Assembly: GCF_024166365.1 (NCBI RefSeq) | Contig: NC_064822.1 | Location: 101,180,823 to 101,244,822 of the forward strand | Source: Elephas maximus indicus | Lineage: Eukaryota; Chordata; Mammalia; Proboscidea; Elephantidae | Reading direction: 5' to 3' | Length of the DNA: 64,000 bases | Shown here: piece after piece, positions 24,098 through 36,154 of the stretch | Layout of the letters: every line of letters begins with the position of its first letter | Position numbering within the stretch: the stretch's first letter is position 1 | Notes under the pieces: generated by a model | The model's input: only the letters and a program-made list of their open reading frames with translations | The model's database searches: none | What the model was told of the DNA's origin: nothing | Program-made: the position numbers and the translations under genes

Positions 24098-27000
24098 TGT
24101 TGTTATTGTTATGTGCCGTCGAGTTGGTTCTGACTCAAAGTGATCCTCTGTACCACAGAATGAAACACTGCCTGGACCTTCGCCAGGCTCACAATCCTTA
24201 CGCTTAAGCCCATTGTTGTAGCCACTGTGTCAGTCTATCTCATTGAGAGTCTTCCTCTTTTTCACTGACCCTGTACTGTACCAAGCATGATGTCCTTTTC
24301 CAAGGACTGATCCCTACCAGTAACGTGTCCAAAGTATGTGAGACACAGTCTTGCCATCCTTTCTAAGGCGCATTCTGGTTGTACTTCTTCCAAGACAGAT
24401 TTCTTCATTCTTTTGGCAGTCCATGGTATATTCAGTCAATATTCTTTGCCAACACCACAATTCAAAGGTGTCGATTCTTCTTCAGCCTTCCTTATTCATT
24501 GTCCAGCTTTTGCATGCATAAGATGGGATGGAAAATACTATGGCTTGGATCAGGTGCACCTTAGTCTTCAAAGTGACATCTTTGGTTTTCAACACTTTAA
24601 AGAGGTCTTTTGCAGTAGATTTGCCCAAGTCAATGTGTCTTTTGATTTCTTGACGGCTGCTTCCATGGGTGTTGATTGTAGATCCAAGTAAAATGAAATC
24701 CTTGAGAACTTCAATCTTTTCTCTGTTTATCATGGTGTTGCTTATTGGTCCAGTTGTGAGGATTTTTGTTTTTTTTATGTTGAGGTGCAATCCATACTGA
24801 AGGTTGTGGTCTTTGATCTTCATCAGTAAGTGCTTCATCACTTTCGGCAAGCAATGTTGTGTCATTTGCATAATGCAGGTTGTTAATGAGTCTTCTTCCA
24901 ATACTGGTGCCCGATTCTTCATACAGTCCAGCCTCTCCAATTATCTGCTTAGCATACATATTGAAGAAGTATGGCGAAAGGATACAACCCTGATGCACAC
25001 CTTTCTTGACTTTAAACCACCCAGCATTCCCTTGTTCTGTCTAAGCAACTGCCTCTCGATCTATGTAAAGGTTCTTCATGAGCACAATTAAGTGTTCTGG
25101 AATTCCCGTTTTTCACAATGTTATCCAGAATTTGTTATGATCCACACAGTCAAATGCCTTTACATAGTCAATAAAACACAGGTAAACATCTTTCTGGTAT
25201 TCTCTGCTTTCAGCCAGGATCCATCTGACATCAGCAATGGTATCCCTGGTTCTGGATCCTCTTCTGAATCTGGCCTGAATTTCTGGCAGTTCCCTGTCAG
25301 TATACTGTTGCAGCTGCCTTTGAGTGATCTTCAGCAAAATTTTGTTTGCCTGTAATATTAATGATAAAAAAAAAAAAAAAAAAACTGGTCCATAATTTCC
25401 TCAGTCAGTGGGATCACCTTACTTGGGAATAAGCATAAATAAGGATCTCTTCGAGTCAGTTGGTCAGGTAGCTGTCTTCCAGATTTCTTGGCATAGACGA
25501 GTGAACGCTTCCAGCGCTGCATCCATTTGTTGAAACATCTCAACTGGTATTCTGGCAATTCTTGGAGCCTTGTTTTTTGCCAGTGCCTTCAGTGCCTTTT
25601 TTTTCAGTGCAGCTTGGACTTCTTCCTTCGGTACCATCAGTTCCTGATGATATGCTGCCTCTTGAAATGGTTGAATGTTGACCAATTCTTCCTGGTATAA
25701 TGACTGTATTCTTTCTTTCTTCTTTTGATGCTTCCTGCATCGTTTAATATTTTCCTCATGGAACCCTTCACTATTGCAACTCAAGGCTTGAATTTTTTCT
25801 TTCGTTCTTTCAGCTTGAGAAATGCTAAGCATGTTCTTCCCTTTTGATTTTCTATCTCCAGCTCTTTGCACATGTCATCATAATACTTTACTTTGTCTTC
25901 TTGAGCCACCCTTTGAAATCTTCTGTTCAACTTTTTTACTTCATCATTTCTTCCTTTTGCTTTAGCTACGTGACATTCAAGAGCAAGTTTCAGAGTCTCT
26001 TCTGACATGCATTTTGATCTTTCTTTCTTGTCTGTTTAATGACCTTTTGCTTTCTTCATGGATGATGTCCTTGATGTCATTCCACAACTCATCTGGTCTT
26101 CAGTCATGAGTATTCAATGCATTGAATCTATTCTTGAGATGGTCTCTAAATTCAGTTGGAACATAATCAAGGTCGTACTTTGGCTCTCGTAGACTTATTC
26201 TAGTTTTCCTCAGTTTCGACTTAAACTTGCATATGAGCAATTGATGGTCTGTTCCACAGTTGGCCCCTGCCCTTGTTCTGACTAACGGTATTGAACTTTT
26301 CCATTGTCTCTTTGCACAGATGTAGTCGATTTGATTCCTGTGTATTCCATCTGGCAAGGTCTACATATACAGTTGACATTTATGTTGGTGAAAAAAGGTA
26401 TTTGCAATGCAGAAGTCATTGGTCTTGCAAAATTCTGTCATGCAATCCCCACCATCATTTCTGTCATGAAGGCCATATTTTCCAACTACCAATCCTTCTT
26501 TGTTGCCAACTTTTGCATTCCAGTTACTAGTGATTATCAATGCATCCTGATTGTGTATTCAATCAATTTCAAACTGCAGAAGCTGGTAAAAATGTTCAAT
26601 TTCTTCATCTATGGCCTTAGTGGTTGGTGCATAAATTTGAATAATAGTTGTATTAACTGGTCTTCCTTGTAGGGTTATGAATATTATCCTATCACTGACA
26701 GCCTTGTACTTCAGGATGGATCTTGAAATGTTCTTTATGATAATGAATGCAACGCCATTCCTCTTCAGGTTGTCATTCCTGGCATAGTAGACCATACGAT
26801 TGTCCAATTCAAAATGACCAATCCTAGTCCATTCAGCTCAGTAATGCCTAGGATATCGATGTTTATGTGTTCCATTTCGTTTCTGATGATTCTCAATTTT
26901 CCTAGATTCATACTTCATACATCCCATGTTCTGATTATTAATGGATGTTTGCAGCTGTTTCTTCTCATTTTGAGTCGTGCCACATCAGCAAATGAAGGTC

Positions 27001-27335
27001 CCAAAAGCTTGACTCCATCCATGTCATTAAGGTCAACTCTATTTGAGGAGGCAGCTCTTCCCCAGTCGTCTTTTGAGTGCCTTCCAACTTGGGGGGCTCA
27101 TCTTCCAGCACTATATCAGACAATGTTCTGCTACTGTTCATAAGGTTTTCACTGGTTAATTCTTTTCAGAAGTAGAATGCCGGGTCCTTCTTCCTACTCG
27201 TGTCTTAGTCTGGAAGCTTAGCTGAAACCTGTCTGCCATGGGTGACTCTGTTGGTTTCTGAATACTGGTGGCATAGCTTTCAGCTTCACAGCAACATGCA
27301 AGCTCCCACAGTACGACAAGCTAACAGGCACGTGG
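24098..27335 (-). mobile_element. RTE-clade LINE, nearly full length, degenerate
   Basis: In sense (minus) direction it has a 5' leader (about 27335-26950), an AP-like endonuclease, reverse transcriptase and a short 3' tail ending CCTAAC/CATAACAATAACAACA. Endonuclease text near 26357-26100 reads HRNQIDYICAKRQW and GTDHQLLICKF (catalytic Asp-His pair present). RT motif A is at 25196-25113 (CFIDYVKAFDCVDH). The RT B motif (QGCILSPYFFN) and the catalytic box follow at about 24990-24850, but the box reads YANDT instead of YADDT, so one catalytic Asp is lost. Stops and frame changes break the protein into several pieces, and a poly(A) run replaces sequence at 25367-25385. It cannot be active by itself. 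Confidence 0.9.
25366..25385 (+). repeat. Poly(A) run inside the RTE
   Basis: About 19 A between two RT-coding parts of the RTE. No target duplication is visible, so it looks like a local expansion or the trace of a lost insertion. Confidence 0.8.
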
Positions 27336-27339
27336 GGGA

Positions 27340-28800
27340 AAGGATTGCAGAATATAAATGCCATTGCTTAAAGCTTCAAGGCTGGGGCCTTCTAGATAAT
27401 GATTTGTTTATTGTATTTCCAATAGGAGAAAAAGACCATTGATGTTACCTATCAGCAGGAGATGGACTATAGTATGTGGCTTGTCAAGCATGTGTACAGT
27501 AGTTTAACGATGTGAGGAGCTTATTTTGGAGGAAATGGAGAGGTCGTGATATTCTCTGAAACAGTTAGAGAGTCATTACTGAGCCATTGTTAGAAGACGG
27601 GGAGGGTCTGGTAGTCAACACAATACTTTTGTGACACTTAGAAGAAATCACAGCACTCCCACCACCACAACCTTCCCGCTGTGCTGTTGTAGCCCTCAGA
27701 CTCACTGGGCTTTTACTTGGAGAAGGCCTCCTTCTTCGTGGCTAACACAGCCCCATCCCAGGGCATAGGGCTTGACAGGTGGAGTATAGGTTGGATTTCA
27801 CCTCCCACTCACCCTCTGCCCATGACTTTATGCAGTGCAAAAACTGTACATCGAATGTGGTAGTCCTGAAGACAGGCGGTTCAATTTAATGTTCTGTGCT
27901 TCAGCTCACAAGATATGCTGTTCATTCTGTTCAGTCTTTGTCTCCTTAAATAGTTGGAGTTGGGGAAGCAGATGGGTCAGTAGTTTTTTGCCATTGAGCC
28001 CAATGGCAGGTTGTTAATGACTACTTAAGATGATCCAAAAGCATTTTGCTGAGAGCCCAAGCCTGTTTTCTATCAGAAGTTTTATTAAGCCACTTAATTG
28101 AGGCTTAAAGTCTTATTGAACTTTATACAATTCCAAAAACAAGGAGAGAGGCACCAGGGTATTAGTCCCTTTTAGCCATGAATCATATTTTTGCTATGCC
28201 ATTTTTACTTTTTTTTCTGCACACTCTTACAATTTAAGATGATGCATTTTGTTTTACGTCCAAAAGTTTGCAAGCTGTAACTGAAAGACAGTGCTCTGAA
28301 AAGGCCCTGGCTAAAAATCAGTCAGTCTATTGACACAGAATCATGTCAAGAGTGGCCTCACAGTATTTGTGAGTTTTAGCCTCTCTTACTTCTCATCCAA
28401 TGTTTGTTTAGTATTGTCACAGTTGAATTCCTTATTGGACATGCATTAAAATCACATTAAAGTTTGGACTTCAGCCAAACATAGCAGAAAATCTTGATTC
28501 TTTGACATTGCGTCCTTATAAACAACTTTTATAATTCTTCTATTACAGTTCTAGTGGTCCTGAACTTTGTAACCCTGCGAGTCAGGTAATATCTCTATTG
28601 TCTCCCACAAAAAGAATGCCAACCTGTAAAAACATACTGAGGAATTATAATTATTATTTATTCTTCAGGAATCTTGAAATAACTTCCATTGTTCTATTCT
28701 TGTCCCTTTCCATTTAGAAATCTTTAATTTCCATTCCTATCTCCTGCTGTGAGCATTCTGAAATTAGTAGGAATTTTGTTTCTTAGTTCCCTCATGATAT
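27340..28800. other. Intergenic stretch without a nameable gene
   Basis: Mostly AT-rich. No clear repeat or conserved frame is seen. Confidence 0.45.
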
Positions 28801-28804
28801 AAGC

Positions 28805-28916
28805 AGTTGAAATCTACCAGCGGCTCCTTGGAAACCCTATGGGGCAGTTCCACTCTGTCCTATAGGGTCCCTATGAGTCGGAATCGACTCAATGGCAATG
28901 GGTTTGGTTTTGGTCA
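28805..28916 (+). mobile_element. AfroSINE 3' half
   Basis: It begins in the B-box region (GTTGAAATCTACCAGCGGCT), then a well-kept body and the tail GAGTCGGAATCGACTCAATG. 5' truncated. Confidence 0.9.
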
Positions 28917-29280
28917 TAGTATAAATATAGCTCTGGAAAAAGTTGTTTTGATTATCAAACTCTTATCTAATGATAAGTAACATACACTCAACACATTCAA
29001 ATTCAGTATTACATTTGGTCATCATGATCTTTGGAGATAGATATTATAATATTCTCCAACAAACTGGAAAAATAAAGTTCAGAGATCCATATACTATGCT
29101 GCCCAAAGGATACAGAATGAGAGCCAGACTTTTCACTTTTTATCAGTTAAAAAGTCATATCCTAACACTTTCCATGGGATTAACCAGAATTGAAATATTG
29201 AAACCCCTTTTCTCCCTTAAATATGCATAGCATAGTACATGTGCCTGTGGCATAAGATAGGAAATATCTGCATAGGTAAC

Positions 29281-30583
29281 TAAAACCAAAAAACCAAACC
29301 CATTGCCGTTGAATCAATTCCGACTCATAACAACCCCATAGGGTTTCCAAGGCTGTAAATCTTTTTTTGGCAAGTTTTTTTTTTTTTTTTAATTTAGATG
29401 AAGGTTTACAGAGCAAACTAGTTTCTCATTAAACAATTTATGCACATATTGTTTTGTAATTTTGTGACATTGGTTGCCAACTGCACAACATGCCACCATC
29501 TCCCCCTCTTGACCTTGGGTTCCGTGTTACCAGCTTTACTGTTGCCTCCTGCCTTCTCATTCTTGCCCCTGGACTGGTGTGCCCATTTAGTCTCATTTTC
29601 TTTAATAGGTGTGTCTAATCTTTGGCTGAAGGGTGGACCTCAGGAGTGACTTTATTACTGAGCTAAAAAAGTGTTTGGGGTCCATACTGTTGGAGTTTCT
29701 CCAGCATCTGTCAGACCAGTAAGCCTCATCTTTTTTCTTTTTGGGTGAGTTAGAATTTTGTTTTACATTTTTCTCCAGTTCTGTCTGGGACCCTCTATTA
29801 TGGTTCCCTGACAGAGCAGTGAGTGGTGGTAGCCAGGCACCATCTGCTTGTGTTGGACTCAGTCTGGTGGAGGCTGTGGTACTTGTGGCCCATTAGTCAC
29901 TTGGACTAATCTTTCCCTGTCATCTTTAGTTTTATTCATTCTTCCTTGCTCCAGACAGGGTGAGACCAGTGGAGTATCTTAGATGGCCGCTCACAAGCTT
30001 TTAAGACCCCAGACGCTACTCACCAAAGTAGAATGTAGATCATTTTCTTTATAAATTATTTTATACCTATTGAGCTAGATGTTCCCTGAGACTGTGATCC
30101 CCACAGCCCTGAGCCCAGTTATTAGGTCCCACAGGGAGTTTGGATGTATCTGTGGAGCTTCCATGACCTTGCCTTGGACAAGTTGTGCTGGTTTCCCCAG
30201 TACAGTATACTGTCTTACCCTTCACCAAAGTTACCACTTACCTATTTTCTATTTAGTGTTTTTCCATCCCGATCCCCTGCGTCCCCCTCTCCTCCCCCCG
30301 AAACATCAAAGGCTGTTGTCTTTTTCTGTATAAACCTTTTCATGAGTTTTTATAATAGTGGTCTCGTACAATATTTGTCCTTTTGTATTTGACTTACTTC
30401 ACTCAGCATAATGTCCTCCAGATTTATCCATGTTGTAAGGTGCTTTTCACAGTCATCATTGTTCTTTATCGCCAAGGCTGTAAAGCTTTACAGAAGCAGA
30501 CTGCCACATCTTTCTCCAATGAAGCCACTGGTGGTTTTGAACCGCTGACCTTTCAGTTAGCAGTCAAGTACTTTAACACATAG
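29281..30583 (-). mobile_element. AfroSINE (long class) split by an L1
   Basis: The tail half is at 29281-29365 (CCCATTGCCGTTGAATCAAT, GGGTTTCCAAGGCTGTAAAT). The head half is at 30472-30583 (AAAGCTTTACAGAAGCAGAC, GAACCGCTGACCTTTCAG). Both halves share CCAAGGCTGTAAA, the duplication made by the L1 insertion. Confidence 0.85.
29366..30471 (-). mobile_element. L1 LINE 3' end, elephant-type, 5' truncated
   Basis: It starts with a T-run (reverse of the poly(A) tail), then AATTTAGATGAAGGTTTACAG and long 3'-UTR text that recurs in the L1 copies at 38730 and 58322 (for example CTCACAAGCTTTTAAGACCCC). The flanking duplication CCAAGGCTGTAAA (29348-29360 and 30472-30484) defines the insertion. No ORF2 is present. 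Confidence 0.85.
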
Positions 30584-30869
30584 GTAACTATTCAGTAGAT
30601 TTTCCCCAACCCATTTAGAGAATCATTTTTTAATGACTTAAAATTCTTAGGGTTTTTAACACTGATTAGACAAAAAGGGGAATAAACAACTCTTTAGCAA
30701 AATTTGTAGTAGTTAGCATATCCATAGTCTTTCAAAGTAATCAGTCAGAGAATCTTGAATTTCTATTTTGTTTTGCTTATCATGTGCCTTAGCTAATTTG
30801 ACATTTTCTCCCTTTCTAATTTTTTTCGGGGCATGTTGACACTCAGGTTAGTTTTGAGCTGCTTTTAAG

Positions 30870-32010
30870 AATATCCAGTACTTTGTGGAGAGACTGGAAT
30901 ACTATACACTGCTGATGGGAATGTAAAGTGGTACTACCCCTTTGGAAATTGATTTGGCTCCTCCTTAAAAAGCTAGAAATAGAAGTACCATATGATCCAG
31001 CAATCCCACTCCTTGGAATATATCCAAAGAAATAAGAGCCATCACAGGAATAGATATATATGCACACCCATGTTCATTGAAGCACTGTTCACAAAAGTAA
31101 AAAGATGGAAACAACCTAGGTGCCTGTCATGACTTGAGTTGTGTCCTCCAAAAATATCTGTCATCTTGGCTAGGTCATGATTATATTGTATGATTGTCTA
31201 CAGTTTTATCATCTGATGAGATTTCCCTATGTGTTATAAATCCTATCGCTGTGATGTAATAAGACGGATTAGCGGCAGCTACATTGATGAAATCTACAAG
31301 ATTAGATAGTATCTTAAGCCAATCTCTTTGAAATATAAAAGAGAGAAACCAGCAGAGAGACAGGGCCCTCATACCGCTGCGAGAACAGCGCCAGGAACAG
31401 AGCAGGTCCTTTAGACCTGAGGTTCCTGCGCTGAGATGCTCCCAGGCCAAGGGAAGACTGATGACAAGGACTTTCCTCAAGAACCAACAAAGAGAGAAAG
31501 CCTTCCACTGGAGCCACCGCCCTGCATTTGGATTTTTAGCCTACTGGATTGTGAAAGAATAAACTTGTTTTTGTTAAAGCCATCCACTTGTGATATTTCT
31601 CTTATAGCAGCACTAGATAACTAAGACAGTGCCCATCAATAGATGAATGGATAAGCAAATTATGGTATATTCACATAATGGGATACTACGCAACGATAAA
31701 GAACAATGATGAATCTGTGAAATATCTCATGACATGAATGAATCTGGAAGGCATTATGCTGAGTGAAATTAGTCGCAAAAGGACAAATATTGTGTGACAC
31801 CACTATTATTAGAACTCAAGAAAAAGTTTAAACAGAAGGAAAATTCTTTGATGGTTACAAGGGTGTGGTGGGAGGGAGAGAGAAATTCACCAACTAGGTA
31901 GTAGACAAGAATTGTCTTAGGTGAAGGGAAGGACAGCACACAATACCGGGGAAGTCAGCACAACTGGACTAAACCAAAAGCTAAGAAGTTTCCTGAACAC
32001 AGCCAAACAC
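30870..32010 (+). mobile_element. L1 LINE 3' end, split by an LTR
   Basis: 30870-31124 and 31629-32010 form one L1 end: CAATCCCACTCCTTGGAATA, GAAGCACTGTTCACAAAAGT, TGGGATACTACGCAACGATA, GGCATTATGCTGAGTGAAAT, then 3'-UTR text. It is diverged and non-coding. Confidence 0.75.
31125..31628 (+). mobile_element. Lineage LTR, about 504 bp, solo
   Basis: It begins TGTCATGACTTGAGTTGTGT and ends GCACTAGATAACTAAGACA, with AATAAA near the 3' end (31558-31563). The flanks carry GTGCC at 31120-31124 and 31629-31633, a perfect 5-bp duplication. It sits inside an older L1. Confidence 0.85.
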
Positions 32011-32039
32011 ATTGAGGGGTAGAGTAGCAGTACCCAAAA

Positions 32040-32300
32040 GTACTCAGCTTTCTCTCTTGGCTGGGAAGCCCAAAGCTCTGTCTCCTGCTGCTGGGTCTCT
32101 GCTACGGGGTCTCGCCGTCCTTAGTGGTGGTGGGCTTCTCCTCCCCGCTTTGGAATTGGCTTTCTTTTAAGGCAAAACTGAGCAATCCCTTTGGTGGGCC
32201 ATAATTACCCTATTACACAGTCCTGCCCAATCACCTGATGGGGTTATAAGACCATGGCTAGAAAGGCCACACACAAAATTAAGTAATCTATTGCATTGCA
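32040..32300. other. Unclassified GC-richer segment
   Basis: It reads like an interspersed repeat (CTGCTGCTGGGTCTCTGCTA, GGTCTCGCCGTCCTTAGTGG) but I cannot place it. It lies between two L1 remnants. Confidence 0.35.
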
Positions 32301-32379
32301 GCATATGACATATTTATAGTTTGTGATTATATTATTTGTGTATTTTCTGACTAACCATTGTATGTAAAAATCCAGATGC

Positions 32380-33300
32380 ATAACCCATAGCATAGTAATG
32401 ATAATAGCAGTTCAACAATACAATTCTAAATGTTACATGGAATAGCAAAAAGAAACATAGTTAAGACAGTTTTGAAGAAGAACAGGATACAGGTTTTTAC
32501 TTTAATAGACATCAAGATGTATAAAACTGCAGTAACCAAGACAGTGTAGTAATGGCAAAAGGATGGACGTATACACTAATGGATCAGAATGAACAGTTTA
32601 AAACAGATCCACATGTATGAAAACTTGATGTATAAGAGAAGCCATACTGGGGAAAAGTTAGATGATTCAGTAACTGGTTCTGGCACAACTGGTTATCTGT
32701 ATCCAAAAAAATATTAGATTCCTATCACATCACACACAAAAATCAATTGCAAATTGGTTAAACACCTAAATGTGAAAAGCACAATTTTAAACTTCCAAAG
32801 AAAATATTTTATCACCTTGGGCTAGATAAGGATTTTTTGAGCAATGTACAAAGAAACACAAACTATAATGGAAAACACTGATAAACTTGACTACTTTAAA
32901 ATTAAAAACTTCTGTAATTAAAAGGCACCACAGCAACCAACCAAACGAGTTGCCGTTGAGTTGACTCCAACATACAGCAACCCTATGTGTTTCAGAGTAG
33001 AATTGTGCTCCATAGGGTGTTCAGTGGCTATGATCTTTTGGAAGCAGATTGCCTAGCATTTCCTCCAAGATGCCTTTGAGTTGATTTGAACCATCAACCT
33101 CTCAGTTAGTGGCCAAGTACTTAATGGTTTGCACTACCCAGAGACTCCTGAAAGTCACTATAAACATGTGAAAACACAAGTGAGCAAGTCAGAGATTTAA
33201 CACATATAAAAAATTCATACATGGAGTATAGAAAGAACCCCTATAGATAAAAAAAGAACCCACTAGAAAAACAGCAGTGTGTAGAAAAGAAAACCTGAAT
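32380..33300 (+). mobile_element. Old L1 remnant (ORF2 3' region), split by a SINE
   Basis: TAAAACTGCAGTAACCAAGACAG, TATGAAAACTTGATGTATAAG and TAAAATTAAAAACTTCTGT are typical of decayed L1 ORF2 ends. The copy has many stops. 32936-33155 is a SINE. Possibly continued at 33470-33750. Confidence 0.6.
32936..33155 (-). mobile_element. AfroSINE, long class, diverged
   Basis: Reverse text: GAGTTGCCGTTGAGTTGACT, GTAGAATTGTGCTCCATAGGG, GAAGCAGATTGCCTAGCATT, CAACCTCTCAGTTAGTGGCC. The extra internal block marks the long class. Confidence 0.8.
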
Positions 33301-33304
33301 GGTC

Positions 33305-33462
33305 TAACTGCAGTCTTGGAAGCATGCCTGAAGCAACCAAGGCCACCACATTAGGACCCTTTGATCGCTGGGCAGATTATCCATCAGAACTCTAATGTAA
33401 ACATAGGCCCAGAAGGAACCTAAGAACATTTTCTTACCCCTTACTCAAAATGTATATTTTTA
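33305..33462 (+). repeat. Copy A of a 155-bp dispersed direct repeat
   Basis: It begins TAACTGCAGTCTTGGAAGCA and runs to CCTTACTCAAAATGTATATT. A second copy about 88% alike by eye lies at 34690-34845. Family unknown. Confidence 0.7.
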
Positions 33463-33469
33463 ATCTTGT

Positions 33470-33750
33470 GAACCTAGTGGTCAGGGAAATGCAAAATTAA
33501 AACCATCAGAAGATAGGATTTTACATCCACCAGAGACCGAGTGTTAGTGAGGACGCAGAGCAAAGAAAACTCTGTTGCGTTGCTTTGGGAGTGTTTCACT
33601 GGCACTACCACTTTGGAAAACAGTTTGACAAAATCTAGTACAGTTGAAGGTGAGTTACCTGCGCCTCCACTGCTGGGTATAGTCCCCAGAGAAGCTCCCA
33701 GCACCTGCCAACGTTCTACTACACAGTGGGAGCTCGGTAAATAGATCTTA
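33470..33750 (+). repeat. L1 3'-region-like fragment
   Basis: AGGGAAATGCAAAATTAAAAC, CATCCACCAGAGACCGAGTG and GAGTGTTTCACTGGCACTACC recall L1 3' ORF2 text. Diverged. Confidence 0.5.
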
Positions 33751-34078
33751 AAAAGAGGAAAGGAAGCAGGGAGGAAGTAAGAACATTGCATCATTGGCTT
33801 CTCCTTGCCGCGTTCTGGGTTTTGTGGGATTGCTTCTTCACTGCCAGTGAGGTCCCAAACCCCACCCTGTAGGTCTCAGAAGATTAGCCTTTCTCTCTGT
33901 CTCTGAGATTCTACTGTGAATGGAGATATGGATTTACATAATTCATGAATTGAATAACTTTATAAATGCATTTTCTTAGAGAATTCACAGTATTTCTTTA
34001 ACTACTAAGATTTCATTGTATATTTAAGACAAATCTATCTAATGTATAAAATGAGAGCCCCACCCCTTACCTTATACG

Positions 34079-34213
34079 AAAAAAAAACAAAACCAAATGT
34101 GTTGCTGTCGAGTCGCTTCTGACTCACAGTGATCCTTAAAGGCAGATTAGAACTGCCCCGTAGGGTTTCCAAGGAGCATCTAGTGGATTCCAACTGCAGA
34201 CCAGGGCTCCCTT
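34079..34213 (-). mobile_element. AfroSINE, internally shortened
   Basis: Reverse SINE from the tail GTGTTGCTGTCGAGTCGCTT to the head GACCAGGGCTCCCTT. The tRNA-like central part is missing. Confidence 0.85.
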
Positions 34214-34689
34214 ACCTAATGGGTAGCATAAAATACTAGTTATTACTGGATCCTTACGATTCCATTGGTAAAAGCAAGATGAGATGTAATGCCCTGAAAA
34301 GGTAAAATGCCTTTCCAGGCATATGAGCAATCAGAAAATGTATCACTGGTTTATGAAGAAATGGGTATTGTTTTTAAATAGTAAATCTTCACATGCTCTG
34401 ATCCAATCCTTTTTATAGTCAGAAGTGACTCGATGGCACTATATTTCTTAAAAATTTCTTATAGAAAATATGGCAGCTCTTCCCAGAGCTGGAAGAATGT
34501 ATGGTTACCCTGGCAACAGCATCTTAGTTCCTGCTTCCATGTACCACCTGGTGATTTCAAGTCTAACAGCTGTACAGTATCTACATTTCCATTGAGGAAA
34601 TAAAATGCATTCATGCATCATCTTATGGCAAATTTAAGAAGAAACGAGCTTGCAAATTTGGGAAAGGAGCCAATTGAAGTTTAAAAGCC

Positions 34690-34845
34690 CTAACTGCAGT
34701 CTTGGAAGCAAGACTGAAGCAACCAAGGCCACCACATTAGGACTGTATGATTGCTGGGCAGATTTTCCATCAGAAGTCTAAGGTGCACATAGGCCCAGAA
34801 ACCTAAGAACCTTTTCTTATCCCTTACTCAAAATGTAGAGTTTTG
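34690..34845 (+). repeat. Copy B of the 155-bp direct repeat
   Basis: It starts TAACTGCAGTCTTGGAAGCA like copy A at 33305 and ends CCTTACTCAAAATGTAGAGT, with small substitutions and one short deletion (AGAAGG versus AGAA). Confidence 0.7.
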
Positions 34846-34973
34846 AGTGAAAATTGGCATCCTCCGCTGTAACAGGCATTTAAACAATATGGCTGTGCAG
34901 CCAGCATTGTGGAATAAGAAAAAAACAGTGTCCTCAGTTGCATGCTTGTTTCTCTGTGCTCCTAACCTTTTCC

Positions 34974-35177
34974 AAGGAGTCCCTGCAAAGGGTTAAACTC
35001 TTGACTACTAGCTAAAAGGTTGGAAGTTCAAATCCACCCAGAGGCTTCTTGGAAGACAGGCCTGGCAATCTGCTTCTGAAAGGTCACAGCCTTGAAACCC
35101 TATAGAGCAGTTCTATACCGCACACAATGGGGTTGTCATGAGTCAGAATCGACTTCAGGGTAACTAACAACAACAAC
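34974..35177 (+). mobile_element. AfroSINE, long class with RTE-like tail
   Basis: It has a head AAGGAGTCCCTGCAAAGGG, a long-class block GGCCTGGCAATCTGCTTCTG, and the tail GAGTCAGAATCGACTTCAGG ending TAACTAACAACAACAAC, like the RTE 3' end. Confidence 0.87.
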
Positions 35178-35179
35178 CT

Positions 35180-36150
35180 TTCTCATAGTATCCGGAACTT
35201 CCTGAGATCCAGTCATTACAAAAGCCAAATCCTTCAATAATTTCCAGTAGAATGAGTTTCCTGGTAACCTCTGAATTAGGTAGTTGAGTGCTAAAGAGGA
35301 AGAATAGTATTGCTGGAATGCAAGGGGACAACAGGATAGGGAGTAATTTCCTGTCCCCTCCAAAAAAGAGACTATGAATGAGCAGTTTAAGATATATGTA
35401 GATATTTAAAGTTTTTACTTTAAAATATATATTTTCTCTCTGATTATTATGGTTCTGCATGTATGTTATAGAAAGTCAGAAATAGAAAAATGTATATAAC
35501 AGCAAGGAAAAAAAATCACTGAGCATGCTGACATTGTTAATATATTGGAAAATTCTTTCAGTCTTGTTTATCCATTTTTTAAATATTCATGCTGCATTTA
35601 GAAGAGCTTCTCAAGTTATCTATCCACATCACAACTGATTTTCTGCGGTACCAATTATGATCTTTACTGCTTTCAACAGTACTTTAATTCTGGTATGGCA
35701 TTTTAAGTTTCCTTGCCTTTTTTTTTATTTATTGTTATTCCAGTGGGTTCATATCTTTTTTCTCCTTTCATCTTAGTGTAGTCATTCTTGAACTTCCTTC
35801 CTCTTATTTCATAGAGATTATGTTTCCATGCTCCTCTGTTTAGGATACCAAACAGATGTTATTCAAAATCTTCTTTGGTATGACTTCTGTGCTGTGGAAT
35901 CTTTTCAAAGGCATCGTGTTGGTTTTGTCTTGCCTCATCCTTGGATGGGGAGAGATTCATCCAGCCTAGTATAAATTGGGCACACAACGTTTCTAGCACT
36001 GCCCACTTGCATTCTGACAACTTTTTCCTCTCTGAAGAAAACACTGAATGCTGGTTATGTGCACAGCCTCTGTCCAGTTTCCAGGGCTTAGGATTCCTTC
36101 ACTCAATCACTTAATAAATACTTGAGTCTCTACTATGTGTCTGATATGGT
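35180..36150. other. Intergenic stretch without a clear feature
   Basis: AT-rich. No gene is supported. Confidence 0.45.
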
Positions 36151-36154
36151 TGTC

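Noticed and set aside
24482..26807. Many short minus-strand frames as possible separate genes
   Set aside because: They are pieces of one degenerate RTE endonuclease/reverse transcriptase.
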